A stretch of DNA of 64,000 bases from Stenomitos frigidus ULC18. GTDB taxonomy: Bacteria; Cyanobacteriota; Cyanobacteriia; Leptolyngbyales; Leptolyngbyaceae. The position numbers were made by a program, and so were the translations under genes. Below the pieces are notes generated by a model. It worked only from the letters and a program-made list of their open reading frames with translations. It had not been told where the DNA came from and did no database searches. Location of the stretch: contig NZ_PVWK01000083.1 of the NCBI RefSeq assembly GCF_003003795.1, forward strand, positions 62,001 through 126,000, in the 5' to 3' direction. This document shows, piece by piece, positions 1 through 9,360 of this stretch (positions are counted from its first letter, which is position 1; each line of letters starts with the position of its first letter).

Positions 1-536
1 TAGGGCAACAAACTGTAGCTCATGCCAACGAGCACAGCGGGACTGCGATTGAGAATGTCGAACGAGGGCAGTCCCACCCCATTCAGCAGTGAGTTAATGA
101 CACCTGTTGGCCGCAGAATGGTGATCCAGGCATAGGAGCGCAGGAGTGAGGATGTCCACAGCGGCAAGACAAAGCCAACAAGGAGTAGATTTTGCCAGCG
201 TTTTGGCACCATGACTGCAATCCAGTACGCGACAGGAAACCCCAGCAGCAAACAAATGATTGTCGTACCCAGCGCAAAAAACAGCGATCGCCCCAGCACC
301 TGCAGGTAAATTGGCTGAAAAATCAACGCGTAATTGTCTAATCCCGAAGGGTTGACGACCTGTCCGGGTCGGATTCCAGGCACTAGACTGAGTTCCAGAA
401 TGAGCAGGGTCGGAATCACTAACAGCAAACCCAGCCAGATGCCTGTTGGTCCCAGCAGCAGCAGTGGTTCCGCCCATTTTGGCAGTGCGCGATCGGGAGG
501 AGCGTTGGATGCAGTAGAGGACGATGCTGGGGACAT
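1..536 (-). CDS. potB: Spermidine/putrescine ABC transporter permease, PotB-like (3' end cut by window)
   Basis: This is the inner-membrane permease of a polyamine ABC importer. Reading the minus strand from the ATG at 536 gives an open frame to the window edge, about 178 residues. It starts with a polar leader, then a first membrane segment near residues 25-48 (LLLLGPTGIWLGLLLVIPT). Further hydrophobic segments follow, and the stretch LPLWTSSLLRSYAWITIL has the character of the first transmembrane-domain region of PotB/PotH proteins. The C-terminal part, including the EAA loop that contacts the ATPase, lies outside the window. It is the third gene of the minus-strand run potA-potD-potB, and a potC gene probably follows beyond position 1. 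About 130 bp of TTTTGAG repeats separates it from potD. Confidence 0.85.
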   Translation of the reverse strand, partial: MSPASSSTASNAPPDRALPKWAEPLLLLGPTGIWLGLLLVIPTLLILELSLVPGIRPGQVVNPSGLDNYALIFQPIYLQVLGRSLFFALGTTIICLLLGFPVAYWIAVMVPKRWQNLLLVGFVLPLWTSSLLRSYAWITILRPTGVINSLLNGVGLPSFDILNRSPAVLVGMSYSLLP

Positions 537-578
537 GAGAAGTAAGGGGTGAGTTTTGAGTTTTGAGTTTTGAGTTTT

Positions 579-616
579 GAGTAGCACTTCGTGCCGCTAC
601 GCTAGAGAGTTTTGAG
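579..616. repeat. 38-bp dispersed hairpin repeat, copy 1
   Basis: This repeat lies between potD and potB inside a run of TTTTGAG direct repeats (about 551-620). It has a TAGCACTTCGTGCCGCTA core that can fold back on itself. Near-identical copies in the opposite orientation lie at 27267-27304 and 58986-59022, all flanked by AACTCAAAAC-type repeats. Confidence 0.7.
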
Positions 617-664
617 TTTGCCTCCTGTCTCCTGACTCTAACGACCAACCACTAAAAACTACTT

Positions 665-1807
665 TTAGCTGCTAGTCAACTGAGTCCAATATTTTTCATA
701 CAGTGCTGCGATCGGCTCCTTCAGAGGCATTAATCCTTCACACTTAGTGAGCAAGCTTTCTGGCGGAAACAGAATCTCGTTATCGCGCAGTGGAGCAGGC
801 AACTGATCATGAGCCGATTGATTTGGGGGTGCAAAGTTGAGCCGTTCGGTCATCTGAACAGCAACAGACGGTTGCAGAACGTAGTTGATCCAGGCATAGG
901 CCACATCGGGGTTGGGGGCACTTCTGGGAATCACCATTGTGTCGCTCCAGAGCGAGGTGCCACTGCTAGGAATCGCATACTTCAAAGCGGGATTGGCGCG
1001 CGTAACAGCCATAGCATCTGCTGAGTAGCCCATCGCCAGCAGCAAATCACCAGCAATGAGTTGATCGCGCCATGCATCGGTGGTGAACGACGCGATCGCG
1101 GGTTTCAAAAGTGTGAGTTTGTCGTATGCCTGCTTAATTTCTTGAGGATTGCTGGAATTATAGGAGTAGCCGAGCGATCGCAACGTTGCACCCATCACCT
1201 CTCGCGTATCGTTAATCAGCGTCATCCGGCGCGACAAGGTTTGCTGATGTGTCCATAAATAGCTCCAGTCGGTTGGTGCCGGGTTGAGTTTTGCACTGTT
1301 GTAGATAAGGCCTGTTGTGCCCCAGCTAATCGGCACATGATAACGATTGCCTGGGTCATAAGCTGATGACTGAAACTTAGGCAGAATGTTCTCTAAACCC
1401 TGGATACGGCTCAGGTCAAGCTGTTGCAGCAGCTTGAGTTCGATCATCTTTGCCACTGTATAGTCTGACGGATAGATGATGCTGTAAGCCGCGCCCTTGC
1501 CTGCCTGAAACGCCGCCAGCATGGTTTCATTGGAGTCGAACGTATCGGCGACAACCGTTACACCTGTCTGTGCCTTAAACCCTTCTAACAGGGCATCGTC
1601 GATATAGCTTGACCAGGTATAGATGTGTAACTCGTTCGTTGCTTGAGCCTTTGTCTCCGAAGGACGGACCTCTGCCAGCGTCCAGCCACAGCTCGAAAGA
1701 GTCAGCCCAGACAAAACCCCAGTCGCTCCTTGCAAAAACTCTCGCCGCGTCGGGTTAGCTCTGGCGGGGGATGAGGAGGAAGTAGGAGTAGGGAGAGGGT
1801 GACACAC
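665..1807 (-). CDS. potD: Spermidine/putrescine ABC transporter substrate-binding protein
   Basis: This 380-residue protein is the extracytoplasmic polyamine-binding component (solute-binding family of PotD/PotF). A twin-arginine-like leader is visible (TRREFLQG, arginines at 21-22). It is followed by a hydrophobic stretch and a possible lipobox ending at Cys40 (LTLSSC), so export by Tat and lipid anchoring are both plausible. The mature part begins with ELHIYTWSSYIDD, typical of the family, and contains the hinge-region signature NSAKLNPAPTDWSYLW. It lies 72 bp downstream of potA and upstream of potB, which supports one transcript. The first 15 residues are low in complexity and the true start could be slightly internal. 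Confidence 0.9.
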   Translation of the reverse strand: MCHPLPTPTSSSSPARANPTRREFLQGATGVLSGLTLSSCGWTLAEVRPSETKAQATNELHIYTWSSYIDDALLEGFKAQTGVTVVADTFDSNETMLAAFQAGKGAAYSIIYPSDYTVAKMIELKLLQQLDLSRIQGLENILPKFQSSAYDPGNRYHVPISWGTTGLIYNSAKLNPAPTDWSYLWTHQQTLSRRMTLINDTREVMGATLRSLGYSYNSSNPQEIKQAYDKLTLLKPAIASFTTDAWRDQLIAGDLLLAMGYSADAMAVTRANPALKYAIPSSGTSLWSDTMVIPRSAPNPDVAYAWINYVLQPSVAVQMTERLNFAPPNQSAHDQLPAPLRDNEILFPPESLLTKCEGLMPLKEPIAALYEKYWTQLTSS

Positions 1808-1879
1808 GATGGGAAGAGGGGAAGCAGAGGGTGAGTTTTGAGTTTTGAGTTCAGCCTTTAACCTTTCTAACGACTGCCC

Positions 1880-3013
1880 CTAACTCACTGTTGGAATGGC
1901 GAGACAATCGCTCGGTGCCCACTGAACATAAATGGGTGTATCGGCACTGGGGAGTTCGCCGATCGTGCTCGGCTGCATGACGGTGAGGCGATCGCCTGAA
2001 ATGAGGTCAATCACATAGTGGGCGTGGGCGCCTAAGTACATTACATGTCGAAGACGCCCTTCAAAGCAGTTGATCACATCGTTAGGGATGGTACGAGTGA
2101 CCTGGATTTTTTCTGGACGTACGCTGATGACGACTTGCCCCGAGGTTAACGGAGTCGACGTTTCAAGTGGTTTTACTTTCATCTTCAGCCCGTTGGTGGT
2201 CGTAATCCAAAGCATGGCCGGATGGGCGCCCTCGATTTTGGCGGGGAAAAGGTTGGTATCGCCAATAAAATCTGCCACAAAGGCCGTTTGTGGCTGCTCA
2301 TAAATGCGGCTAGGTGTATCAATTTGCTCGATTTTGCCGAGGTTCATCACGGCAATGCGATCGGAAAGACTGAGCGCTTCTTCCTGGTCATGCGTGACCA
2401 TGATGAAGGTCAGACCCAACTCCTGGTGCAGATTTGACAGTTCTACCTGCATCTCCTTGCGCAGCTTCAGATCTAGTGCACCTAGTGGTTCATCCAACAG
2501 AAGCACGGCGGGACGGTTGATGAGTGCGCGTGCTAGCGCAACCCGCTGCTGCTGCCCCCCAGAAAGCTGAGCCGGAAAGCGAGTTGCTAACGCGTCCATT
2601 TTGACGAGCTTCATCGCTTCTTGCACCCGATCGGCGATTTCGGCTTTACTCCGTTTCTTAATCCGCAGCCCAAAGGCGATATTTTCGCGCACAGTGAGGT
2701 GATTGAACAGAGCATAGCTTTGAAAGACGGTGTTAACTGGGCGGCGATACGGCGGCATCTGAGTCATCAATTGCCCCTGGATGAAGAGTTCGCCTGCAGA
2801 AAGAGAATCAAAGCCCGCAATCATTCGTAACGTTGTTGTCTTGCCGCAGCCGGAAGGCCCCAGAATGCTGAAAAATTCGCCCCGCTGAATACTGAGGTCA
2901 ATGCCTCGCACAGCTGTTTCGCCATTAAAAACTTTAAAGACTTTACGCAGTTCAACATCAAACCCGGTATCAGTCGCTATGGAGCGCTGGTTATGCGTGA
3001 TGGTTTGAGACAT
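1880..3013 (-). CDS. potA: Spermidine/putrescine ABC transporter ATP-binding protein
   Basis: This 377-residue ATPase energises polyamine import. The nucleotide-binding domain shows Walker A GPSGCGKTT, the Q-loop region NTVFQSYALFNHLTV, the signature LSGGQQQR, Walker B LLLDEPLGALD and the switch His in MVTHDQEEAL. After about residue 245 comes a TOBE-type regulatory domain (ISVRPEKIQV), as in PotA/CysA-type ATPases. It is the first gene of the minus-strand transporter run and its promoter should lie in the 450-bp gap shared with divergent mrdA. The family assignment is firm; polyamine as the substrate rests on the neighbouring potD and potB. Confidence 0.92.
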   Translation of the reverse strand: MSQTITHNQRSIATDTGFDVELRKVFKVFNGETAVRGIDLSIQRGEFFSILGPSGCGKTTTLRMIAGFDSLSAGELFIQGQLMTQMPPYRRPVNTVFQSYALFNHLTVRENIAFGLRIKKRSKAEIADRVQEAMKLVKMDALATRFPAQLSGGQQQRVALARALINRPAVLLLDEPLGALDLKLRKEMQVELSNLHQELGLTFIMVTHDQEEALSLSDRIAVMNLGKIEQIDTPSRIYEQPQTAFVADFIGDTNLFPAKIEGAHPAMLWITTTNGLKMKVKPLETSTPLTSGQVVISVRPEKIQVTRTIPNDVINCFEGRLRHVMYLGAHAHYVIDLISGDRLTVMQPSTIGELPSADTPIYVQWAPSDCLAIPTVS

Positions 3014-3138
3014 AGTAGCGATTCCCTATGGTTGATTCCTGTCGCAATGAACGGTAAAGCGAAGCGCGAGAAGATTTTGCGAGAAGATTTTGGCGTTGCA
3101 AAACCAGGTTCTCCCAGGTAAGCACTTAGTTCGTTGTG

Positions 3139-3174
3139 TCCATCTTCTGATAAAGTTCCATCTTCTGATAAAGT
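3139..3174. repeat. Perfect 18-bp tandem duplication in the potA-mrdA intergenic region
   Basis: The sequence TCCATCTTCTGATAAAGT occurs twice with no gap in the 450-bp region between divergent potA and mrdA (3014-3463). Its location suggests possible regulator half-sites, but a simple slippage duplication is equally possible. Nothing else definite was seen in this gap. Confidence 0.8.
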
Positions 3175-3463
3175 GACAGACTATAATCTTTGGTCTATTT
3201 TATCTACCTGCTGCGTTTTCTCATGACTTGAGCGGTCGTCCAAGGCTTAAAAAACTTCGGGCATTTTTTAATCAGGTGCTTAATGGCCTTAGTCTATGAC
3301 ATCAGCACGTTGCATACGGCAGCATACGGAGGGAATTGAAAGGGACAGTACTCTACTCTAGGTTGCCCAATTTAGCAGCCAACGGCTCACTGGCGATCGG
3401 TCAACCATCTCAAGTTTTTGACCATATCCATCTAACGATACTCTGCTTTCTCGTAATGCTTGT

Positions 3464-5281
3464 ATGACCCTAACTCAACCGTCTACGATTGCTAATCAGA
3501 CTACCCCTCGCACCGTGGGGCGGCGGTATCAGTCTGTTGCAATGATGTTGGGTGTTTCACTGGTCTTGCTGGCAGGCATGGGTAGCCGTCTTGCTTATCT
3601 GCAACTGGTGGAGGGAAATCGTAATCGCCAACTGGCTGAAAATAACCGCATTCGCCTGATCCCTAAACAACCAGAGCGAGGCAAGATCCTCGATCGCAAG
3701 GGCAAGATGCTGGCCGGTAGTCGCTTGTCGCACTCGGTCTTTCTCTGGCCCTTGGCGCGCAAAAAGACAGAATGGGCAACCACGCTGCAGCGGCTGTCGC
3801 AAATTCTCAATGTGCCAGAAACGGTCATCAAAAGTCGTCTAGAGCAGGCGGGGTACACCTCTCCTTTTTTAGTGCGGATTGCTCGTGGTGTGAGCCCGGC
3901 TCAGGTGACGGCGCTTGCAGAATATGGCGGCGAGATGGAAGGTGTACAGGTCGAGGCTGAGGCGGTGCGCTACTATCCAAACGGCGACTTAGCCGCGCAT
4001 GTGGTTGGCTATACGGGGGAAATGAACGATCGCGAACTCGAACGCCGCAAAGGGGATGGCTATCGACTGGGCGATGTCATCGGTCAAATGGGTGTTGAGG
4101 CGACGTATGAAAATCTGCTGCGAGGCGAATGGGGTGGGCAGCAAGTCGAAGTCGATGGTGCGGGGCAGGTAGTGCGGGTGTTGGGCAGGAAACCGACCCA
4201 AACCGGCAAGGACGTTCAACTAACAATCGATCTGGATCTACAGAAGGCAGCAGAGGCCGCGCTGGGCGATCGTAAGGGGGCGATTGTCGCGATCGATCCC
4301 ACTAATGGCGCAGTACTGGCAATGGTCAGCCGTCCCACCTTTGACCCTAATTTATTCTCCACCCGGATTACTGATGCCCAGTGGCAGCGTCTGCAAAGTA
4401 AAGATCACCCGTTTGTTAACCGTGCCGTCCAGGGCTTTCCTCCTGCCAGCACCTTTAAAATCGTCACAACCACGGCTGGGCTGGAAACAGGTAAATTCAG
4501 CCCAGACACCGTGCTCGGAACGTATCCATCCATTACGGTCGGCGGTATTGAATTTGGTGACTGGAACCGCGCTGGCTTTGGGCCGCTAGGCTTTGTTGGT
4601 GCCTTGCAATGGAGCAGTGACACTTTTTTCTACCAGATTGGTATGGGCATTGGCGATCGCAATTTGATTCAATGGACGCGGCGCTATGGCTTTGGTCGCA
4701 AGACAGGCATCGATTTGGGAGAAGAAGAAAGTCCCGGTCTGGTGCCCGATGATGAGTGGAAACGTAAAGAAGTCAAAGAAGGTTGGTTCTTAGGCGATAC
4801 GGTCAATATGTCGATCGGGCAGGGCTTTCTGCAAGCCACCCCACTTCAAGTTGCCGTGATGTTTGCCGTACCAGCGAATGGTGGCTATTTAGTCAAGCCA
4901 CACCTGCTGAAGGATAACGAAGCGGCACAAAACTGGAGCGAATCCCTAAATCTGAAGCCAGATACCATCCGTATCCTTCGTGAAGGGCTGCGTGCTGTTG
5001 TTGATGGCGGTACTGGTGCAGCGCTCAACGTCTCGTCGCTCCCCCCCGTTTCTGGTAAAAGCGGCACTGCAGAGGATATTGGGCGGCAATCCCATACCTG
5101 GTTTGGCGCGTTTGCCCCAGCCAACAAACCAGAAATTGTCGTCGTCGCCTTTGGGGAAAATTCTGGCGGTGGGGGCGGTTCGTTTGCAGCTCCAATGGTG
5201 CGCCAGGTGCTCGAAGCTTACTTCCATCCCCACAAAGCAGTGACCAGTCCTAGCCAGATTGAACAGGTACCGACTGATTGA
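3464..5281 (+). CDS. mrdA: Penicillin-binding protein 2 (peptidoglycan D,D-transpeptidase)
   Basis: This 605-residue protein cross-links peptidoglycan during cell elongation. It has one membrane segment near residues 27-48 (VAMMLGVSLVLLAGMGSR), then a PBP dimerisation domain beginning LIPKQPERGKILDRKG. The transpeptidase domain carries the catalytic SxxK motif (STFK, Ser329/Lys332), an SSD motif (WSSDTFFY) and a KSGT motif (Lys532-Thr535). The length is normal for PBP2. It is a single gene facing away from potA. The region after the stop is rich in GGGAGCAAAG-type repeats and shows no clear terminator. Confidence 0.92.
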   Translation: MTLTQPSTIANQTTPRTVGRRYQSVAMMLGVSLVLLAGMGSRLAYLQLVEGNRNRQLAENNRIRLIPKQPERGKILDRKGKMLAGSRLSHSVFLWPLARKKTEWATTLQRLSQILNVPETVIKSRLEQAGYTSPFLVRIARGVSPAQVTALAEYGGEMEGVQVEAEAVRYYPNGDLAAHVVGYTGEMNDRELERRKGDGYRLGDVIGQMGVEATYENLLRGEWGGQQVEVDGAGQVVRVLGRKPTQTGKDVQLTIDLDLQKAAEAALGDRKGAIVAIDPTNGAVLAMVSRPTFDPNLFSTRITDAQWQRLQSKDHPFVNRAVQGFPPASTFKIVTTTAGLETGKFSPDTVLGTYPSITVGGIEFGDWNRAGFGPLGFVGALQWSSDTFFYQIGMGIGDRNLIQWTRRYGFGRKTGIDLGEEESPGLVPDDEWKRKEVKEGWFLGDTVNMSIGQGFLQATPLQVAVMFAVPANGGYLVKPHLLKDNEAAQNWSESLNLKPDTIRILREGLRAVVDGGTGAALNVSSLPPVSGKSGTAEDIGRQSHTWFGAFAPANKPEIVVVAFGENSGGGGGSFAAPMVRQVLEAYFHPHKAVTSPSQIEQVPTD

Positions 5282-5480
5282 AGAGGGGAGCAAGGGAGCA
5301 GAGGGAGCAAAGAGAGCAAAGGAGTGAAATTCAAAGTTCTCCCCCGACTTCCCAGCTTCCCCCTGCTCCCACAGCCCTCCCCTCAAGCCATCTCACGGTT
5401 ACCGCTATCAACTAACGCGAACAAAGACTAGACTGTTAAAACAATCCTGATGTCGCAATGGGTCTGGTCTTAATTCCCGA

Positions 5481-7214
5481 ATGTCTTTGTCTGAAATTCC
5501 TTGCTTGAATCTGGCGATCGCGCCTTTACGCGCAGCGAATCATTTCGCCATCCACGTCACACAAGCCCCCTTCCCGGGGGGCTATGTTTTGCATGATTGC
5601 CTTTGGACAGAGGCGTACAACCAGCTTTGGCTGAGCTGGCAAGAAATGTTTTCCCCCAGAAGCTTACCAAACGTGCCGCAGGTATCACAGGTGGATGCAC
5701 TGCCGCCCGATCTGATCTTGCCGCTGGAGACCCTGCCACCAAGCCTTGGGCAACCTGTAAGCCAATCCGGTCGACTGATGCAAAACCTGGGCATTAGTCT
5801 TTGGCAGTGGTTATTTGATGGCCCCATTCAAGGCAGCCTTGACCATAGCCAGGGTATTGCGATGGGGCAAGCAATACCATTGCGTCTGCGCCTAGAAATT
5901 CGTGATCCCGATCTGGTGTCATTGCCCTGGGAAATTATGCAGGACGGGGCAGGGAAACAGCCGATCTCACTGCGGCAACAATTGCTGTTTAGCCGTACGA
6001 CCAGTGATGTCAACCCACTGCCAGCGTTGCGATCGGACAATATTCTCAAAATTCTGTTGGTACTGGGTCAAGATTCTGAACCAGCCACAGACGACAGCCG
6101 CAAAGGAGCGGCTCACGCGCCTCCTTCCAACGACTCGCCGACCTTACAGCTAGAACAGGAAGCCAATGTGCTTGCTCATCTTCTCACCACGTCTGGCAGT
6201 AGTGGTATTGGGGGGGGTACCGTCACGCCCTGTCAGGTCGATACGCTGGTACAACCGACGCCAGCAACCTTAATCAGCCAGCTTGAGAAACATGCGTACA
6301 ATGTGTTTTTCTACGCTGGACATGGGGTTCCAGCACCTGACGGTGGGTTACTGTTTTTACGACCAAACATGAGGCTGAATGGCACTGAGCTCGCGCAAGT
6401 GTTGACACGGTGTCAAGTTAAATTGGCCGTTTTCAACGCTTGCTGGGGTGCCCAACCCGATCATGAAACGGTGCAAGCGACACCGTTGGCCGCCTCCGAC
6501 GTGAGCCGATCGCAGGCAATACCACGCAGCAGTTTAGCCGAAGTGCTCATCCATCACGGGGTTCCGGCTGTTCTAGGCATGCGAGACTCAATTACTGATG
6601 AAGAGGCACTCAGCTTTATTCAAGCGTTTGCGAGAGCACTCTCAGGGCGAGTGCCGATCGACCAGGCTGTTGCCATTGCCCGACAGCACTTGCTAACGCT
6701 CTATCGCTTCAATCAGCAAGCATGGACGTTGCCTGTGCTCTACATGCATCCCGAATTTAACGGCGAGCTGCTACAGCCGATCGAAGGCAGCCTGACCGCT
6801 ATGCCAGGACCTATCACCCGTATCGGTCAGCCAAAGCCTGATGCCGCGCTGCGATCGCTCACCACTGCGAGAGTCTGGCACATTCAAGGTGGCTTTATGC
6901 GAGTGGGTGTTGATCGGTCTGAAAACGAACTGGTACTGCAAGGTGGCGGTGTATCCCGTAGGCATGCGGTGATTTTTTGTCGGCAGCCTCAGCCTAACGT
7001 CAACACCAAACCGGCTTATTTTTTGGAAGACTTTTCGCGCTATGGCACCTGGATGCTTGAAGCTGGTTTAGAAGCGAATGGTTGGCGCAGCGTCCACCGT
7101 CAGGAGGTGCCGTTGAAACCTGGTACTCATCTTAAGTTTGGCAGTATTCATAATGAGGCGCTGGAGTTCACCACGTCATTGGACACACCATATATTGATC
7201 AGCCTCCAGGCTAA
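5481..7214 (+). CDS. CHAT caspase-like protease domain protein with C-terminal FHA domain
   Basis: The 577-residue protein joins two signalling modules. Residues about 90-440 form a CHAT domain: an N-terminal subdomain (LRLEIRDPDLVSLPWEIMQD) is followed by the His motif YAGHG (His281) and the Cys motif FNACWG (Cys321), so both catalytic residues are present. Residues about 465-565 form an FHA phosphothreonine-binding domain (MRVGVDRSENELVL, then VSRRHAVIF). No membrane segment or signal peptide is seen. CHAT proteases act in bacterial immune and regulated-cleavage systems, and FHA domains read Ser/Thr kinase output, so phosphorylation-controlled proteolysis is a reasonable inference. Nearby genes encode an unknown acidic protein, an Mrr nuclease and another FHA protein. 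Confidence 0.85.
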   Translation: MSLSEIPCLNLAIAPLRAANHFAIHVTQAPFPGGYVLHDCLWTEAYNQLWLSWQEMFSPRSLPNVPQVSQVDALPPDLILPLETLPPSLGQPVSQSGRLMQNLGISLWQWLFDGPIQGSLDHSQGIAMGQAIPLRLRLEIRDPDLVSLPWEIMQDGAGKQPISLRQQLLFSRTTSDVNPLPALRSDNILKILLVLGQDSEPATDDSRKGAAHAPPSNDSPTLQLEQEANVLAHLLTTSGSSGIGGGTVTPCQVDTLVQPTPATLISQLEKHAYNVFFYAGHGVPAPDGGLLFLRPNMRLNGTELAQVLTRCQVKLAVFNACWGAQPDHETVQATPLAASDVSRSQAIPRSSLAEVLIHHGVPAVLGMRDSITDEEALSFIQAFARALSGRVPIDQAVAIARQHLLTLYRFNQQAWTLPVLYMHPEFNGELLQPIEGSLTAMPGPITRIGQPKPDAALRSLTTARVWHIQGGFMRVGVDRSENELVLQGGGVSRRHAVIFCRQPQPNVNTKPAYFLEDFSRYGTWMLEAGLEANGWRSVHRQEVPLKPGTHLKFGSIHNEALEFTTSLDTPYIDQPPG

Positions 7215-7413
7215 AAGCGTTTCTTCTTCAGGCTTTAACGTCCACACTTACAGGCTTACCCCTTTTTGCACCTTGGCTACTGCTCTTGTACAGAGGGATC
7301 ATTGCTTTCTCAGCTAGATGGCGTAAATTAGATGGAGTTGCGGAACTGATCCCGATCGCCCTGTAGGTAACACCAACGAGGTTATTGTTTTCAGTGCATG
7401 CAGGAGTCCCGAC

Positions 7414-8082
7414 ATGGAAAATAGATTAATGTGTTCTGACAATCAAGCAAATTCAGAGGCTAAGGTTGAGGAAGCCTTATGGGCGACACTCCTCCATGCC
7501 GAGGGTGTAGACTGCTCCTGGACGGGAGATGAACCGCTGACTGAAACCAACTTTGCAGTGGCAGAAAATGCAAGCGCTACCATTCCTTACATTTGGAATC
7601 CGGCTGCACCTGAATCCGAAACATTTTTTACAGCGTTAGAGCAAGAGTTTTCCCTGGATGACTGGAAGGTCGATGAGGTTGCGACCCGTTCCAGTGTGTT
7701 CTTTGCCCAGTTGGATCAGCTCTGGTCTGCAGCAACCCTTCAAGAAACCCTGGTACAGCGCTTCGCTTCGCGCATGCCTCAGCAGTTGCTCACCGCGATC
7801 GCCACGCGCGCCCAACAAGTTTTATCCAGTTCTGTCTCTTTAGCTGATCAGTTGGTACAGTGCGTTCAAGACGCACTCCCCAATCTTGCAGAAGAAGATC
7901 TCTACGTTCTAGCACGCCCGCTTGCTCATGCCATGCGTGGCAATGATTCTCCTGTCGAATCCACCTTAGAGCGCGTCCATTCCATTGAGTGGGATGCTCT
8001 TTCGGAAGTGGAGCAAGCTCGTTTGAGTTTGGCGATCGCTCGTTTTGCCTTAGCTGAACTAGAAACAAAGAGTGAAAAGTGA
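7414..8082 (+). CDS. Hypothetical protein, acidic and largely helical
   Basis: This 222-residue protein is not recognised. It is acidic and soluble, with no signal peptide or membrane segment. The N-terminal third is Glu/Ala-rich with Trp residues (ALWATLLHAEGVDCSW), and the rest reads as amphipathic helices (VQDALPNLAEEDLYVLARPL, EVEQARLSLAIARFALAELE). It begins about 200 bp after the CHAT-FHA gene on the same strand and ends 150 bp before the Mrr gene. It could be a partner or substrate of the CHAT protease, but nothing in the sequence proves this. Confidence 0.65.
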   Translation: MENRLMCSDNQANSEAKVEEALWATLLHAEGVDCSWTGDEPLTETNFAVAENASATIPYIWNPAAPESETFFTALEQEFSLDDWKVDEVATRSSVFFAQLDQLWSAATLQETLVQRFASRMPQQLLTAIATRAQQVLSSSVSLADQLVQCVQDALPNLAEEDLYVLARPLAHAMRGNDSPVESTLERVHSIEWDALSEVEQARLSLAIARFALAELETKSEK

Positions 8083-8234
8083 AGCAGTGTTAGCTAATTT
8101 TGTTTCTGGCTTGGGGCAGTACTGCGAGACTATCTGTAGGATCTTTGACGTTGGGAGATCGTAAAACAGTTACGTATCTTGAGTAGAGATTTATATTTAA
8201 CAAAGCTGTTGTAAATCCACTCAGAATTTTTTAC

Positions 8235-9095
8235 ATGAAGCGATCTGCTTCCTCAGTCCCAACATTCGACTCAATGATCTTGACGACGATTCAGGCTCTA
8301 CAAATTTTAGGTGGGTCTGGAACAACCGAAGAGATTTATGAAAAAGTAGTGCAGCTTCTCAACGTTCCTGATAAAGTTCTTGAGATTCTGCATGGTAGTA
8401 CATCACAAAGCGAGGTTGAATACCGACTTGCGTGGAGCCGGACTTATTTAAAGAAGTATGGGCTTTTGCAAAATTCAGCCCGTGGCGTATGGTCTTTAGT
8501 TTCAACTTCAATCAATCTCAATGATCTTGATGCCAAAGAGATTGTTAGGGCGGTTCGGGATGCTGATAAAAACAAGTCTGCCTCTTCAGGTTCATCAGAC
8601 GAGACTATCGCAGCGATCGAGACTTTAGAAGGGCTTGCGTGGCATCAACAACTTCACAAAACGTTGCTATCGCTTGATCCATTTGCGTTTGAGCGTTTGG
8701 CACAGCGATTACTTCGTGAATCTGGTTTTATTCAAGTACAGGTTACGGGAAAATCTGGCGACGGTGGAATTGATGGTGTTGGAATTGCCCGTATCAACGG
8801 CTTCTTGAGCTTTCACGTGCTCTTTCAGTGCAAGCGCTACCAGGGTTCAGTAACAGCAGGTCAAATCCGAGACTTTCGTGGGGCAATGCAAGGGCGTACT
8901 GATAAAGGGTTGTTTATAACAACTGGTACATTCACTAGAGACGCGATTAAAGAAGCCACGCGAGATGGCGCACCACCAATTGACTTGATAGACGGCGAGC
9001 AGTTAGTTGAACGCTTAAAAGAGCTAGGTCTTGGCGTCAAGATAACAATGATTGAGTCTGTTGAAGTTGATGTGGGCTGGTTTGAAAAGATTTGA
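8235..9095 (+). CDS. mrr: Mrr-type restriction endonuclease
   Basis: This 286-residue protein matches the Mrr architecture of type IV restriction enzymes that cut modified DNA. Residues about 12-95 resemble the Mrr N-terminal winged-helix domain (LTTIQALQILGGSGTTEEIY, then RTYLKKYGLLQNSARGVW). Residues about 150-270 form the PD-(D/E)xK nuclease: GDGGIDG (Asp180) followed by FQCKRY (Gln198-x-Lys200) and the family stretch GLFITTGTFTRDAIKEA. The length is close to that of E. coli Mrr. Its codon and base usage looks more AT-rich than flanking genes, which suggests horizontal acquisition. It has no adjacent methylase, as expected for a type IV enzyme. Confidence 0.88.
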   Translation: MKRSASSVPTFDSMILTTIQALQILGGSGTTEEIYEKVVQLLNVPDKVLEILHGSTSQSEVEYRLAWSRTYLKKYGLLQNSARGVWSLVSTSINLNDLDAKEIVRAVRDADKNKSASSGSSDETIAAIETLEGLAWHQQLHKTLLSLDPFAFERLAQRLLRESGFIQVQVTGKSGDGGIDGVGIARINGFLSFHVLFQCKRYQGSVTAGQIRDFRGAMQGRTDKGLFITTGTFTRDAIKEATRDGAPPIDLIDGEQLVERLKELGLGVKITMIESVEVDVGWFEKI

Positions 9096-9150
9096 GGTGT
9101 AAAACAGCCAATCTGCTAGCATTTTGCGGTAGGTCTAAAGATTGACAGTT

Positions 9151-9360
9151 TTAGGAAGCTTCTTGCTGCCTTTTACTCTCCAAGTATGCTGCGATCGCTT
9201 CAGAAACGTCGTCCTCAGCCCTATAAACCCGTGAGTTTGGGTTCTCAGCATGTCGTCTATCCAGATAGGCTTGCAAGGCTTCGTCGTCAGACCGATGCTC
9301 TAAAACATACGCTCGAAGTTGTGGAGTTGTCATCATAGCGAAGTCTGGTTTCACGCTCAT
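9151..9360 (-). CDS. DUF6887-like small protein
   Basis: This is a 69-residue protein when started at the ATG at 9360, which overlaps the stop of the upstream ORF as ATGA. A longer in-frame start at 9372 is less likely. The sequence has the DUF6887 pattern as I recall it, PDFAMMTTPQLRAYVLEHR followed by an acidic, helical middle and a charged tail. Function is unknown. The overlapping-stop arrangement with the DUF6888-like gene is the kind of coupling seen for toxin-antitoxin or two-subunit pairs; that role is only an inference. Confidence 0.7.
   Translation of the reverse strand: MSVKPDFAMMTTPQLRAYVLEHRSDDEALQAYLDRRHAENPNSRVYRAEDDVSEAIAAYLESKRQQEAS

Noticed and set aside
94-648. A 184-residue minus-strand frame overlapping potB
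   Set aside because: The permease motifs are in another frame beginning at 536, and the first part of this frame is translated TTTTGAG repeats.
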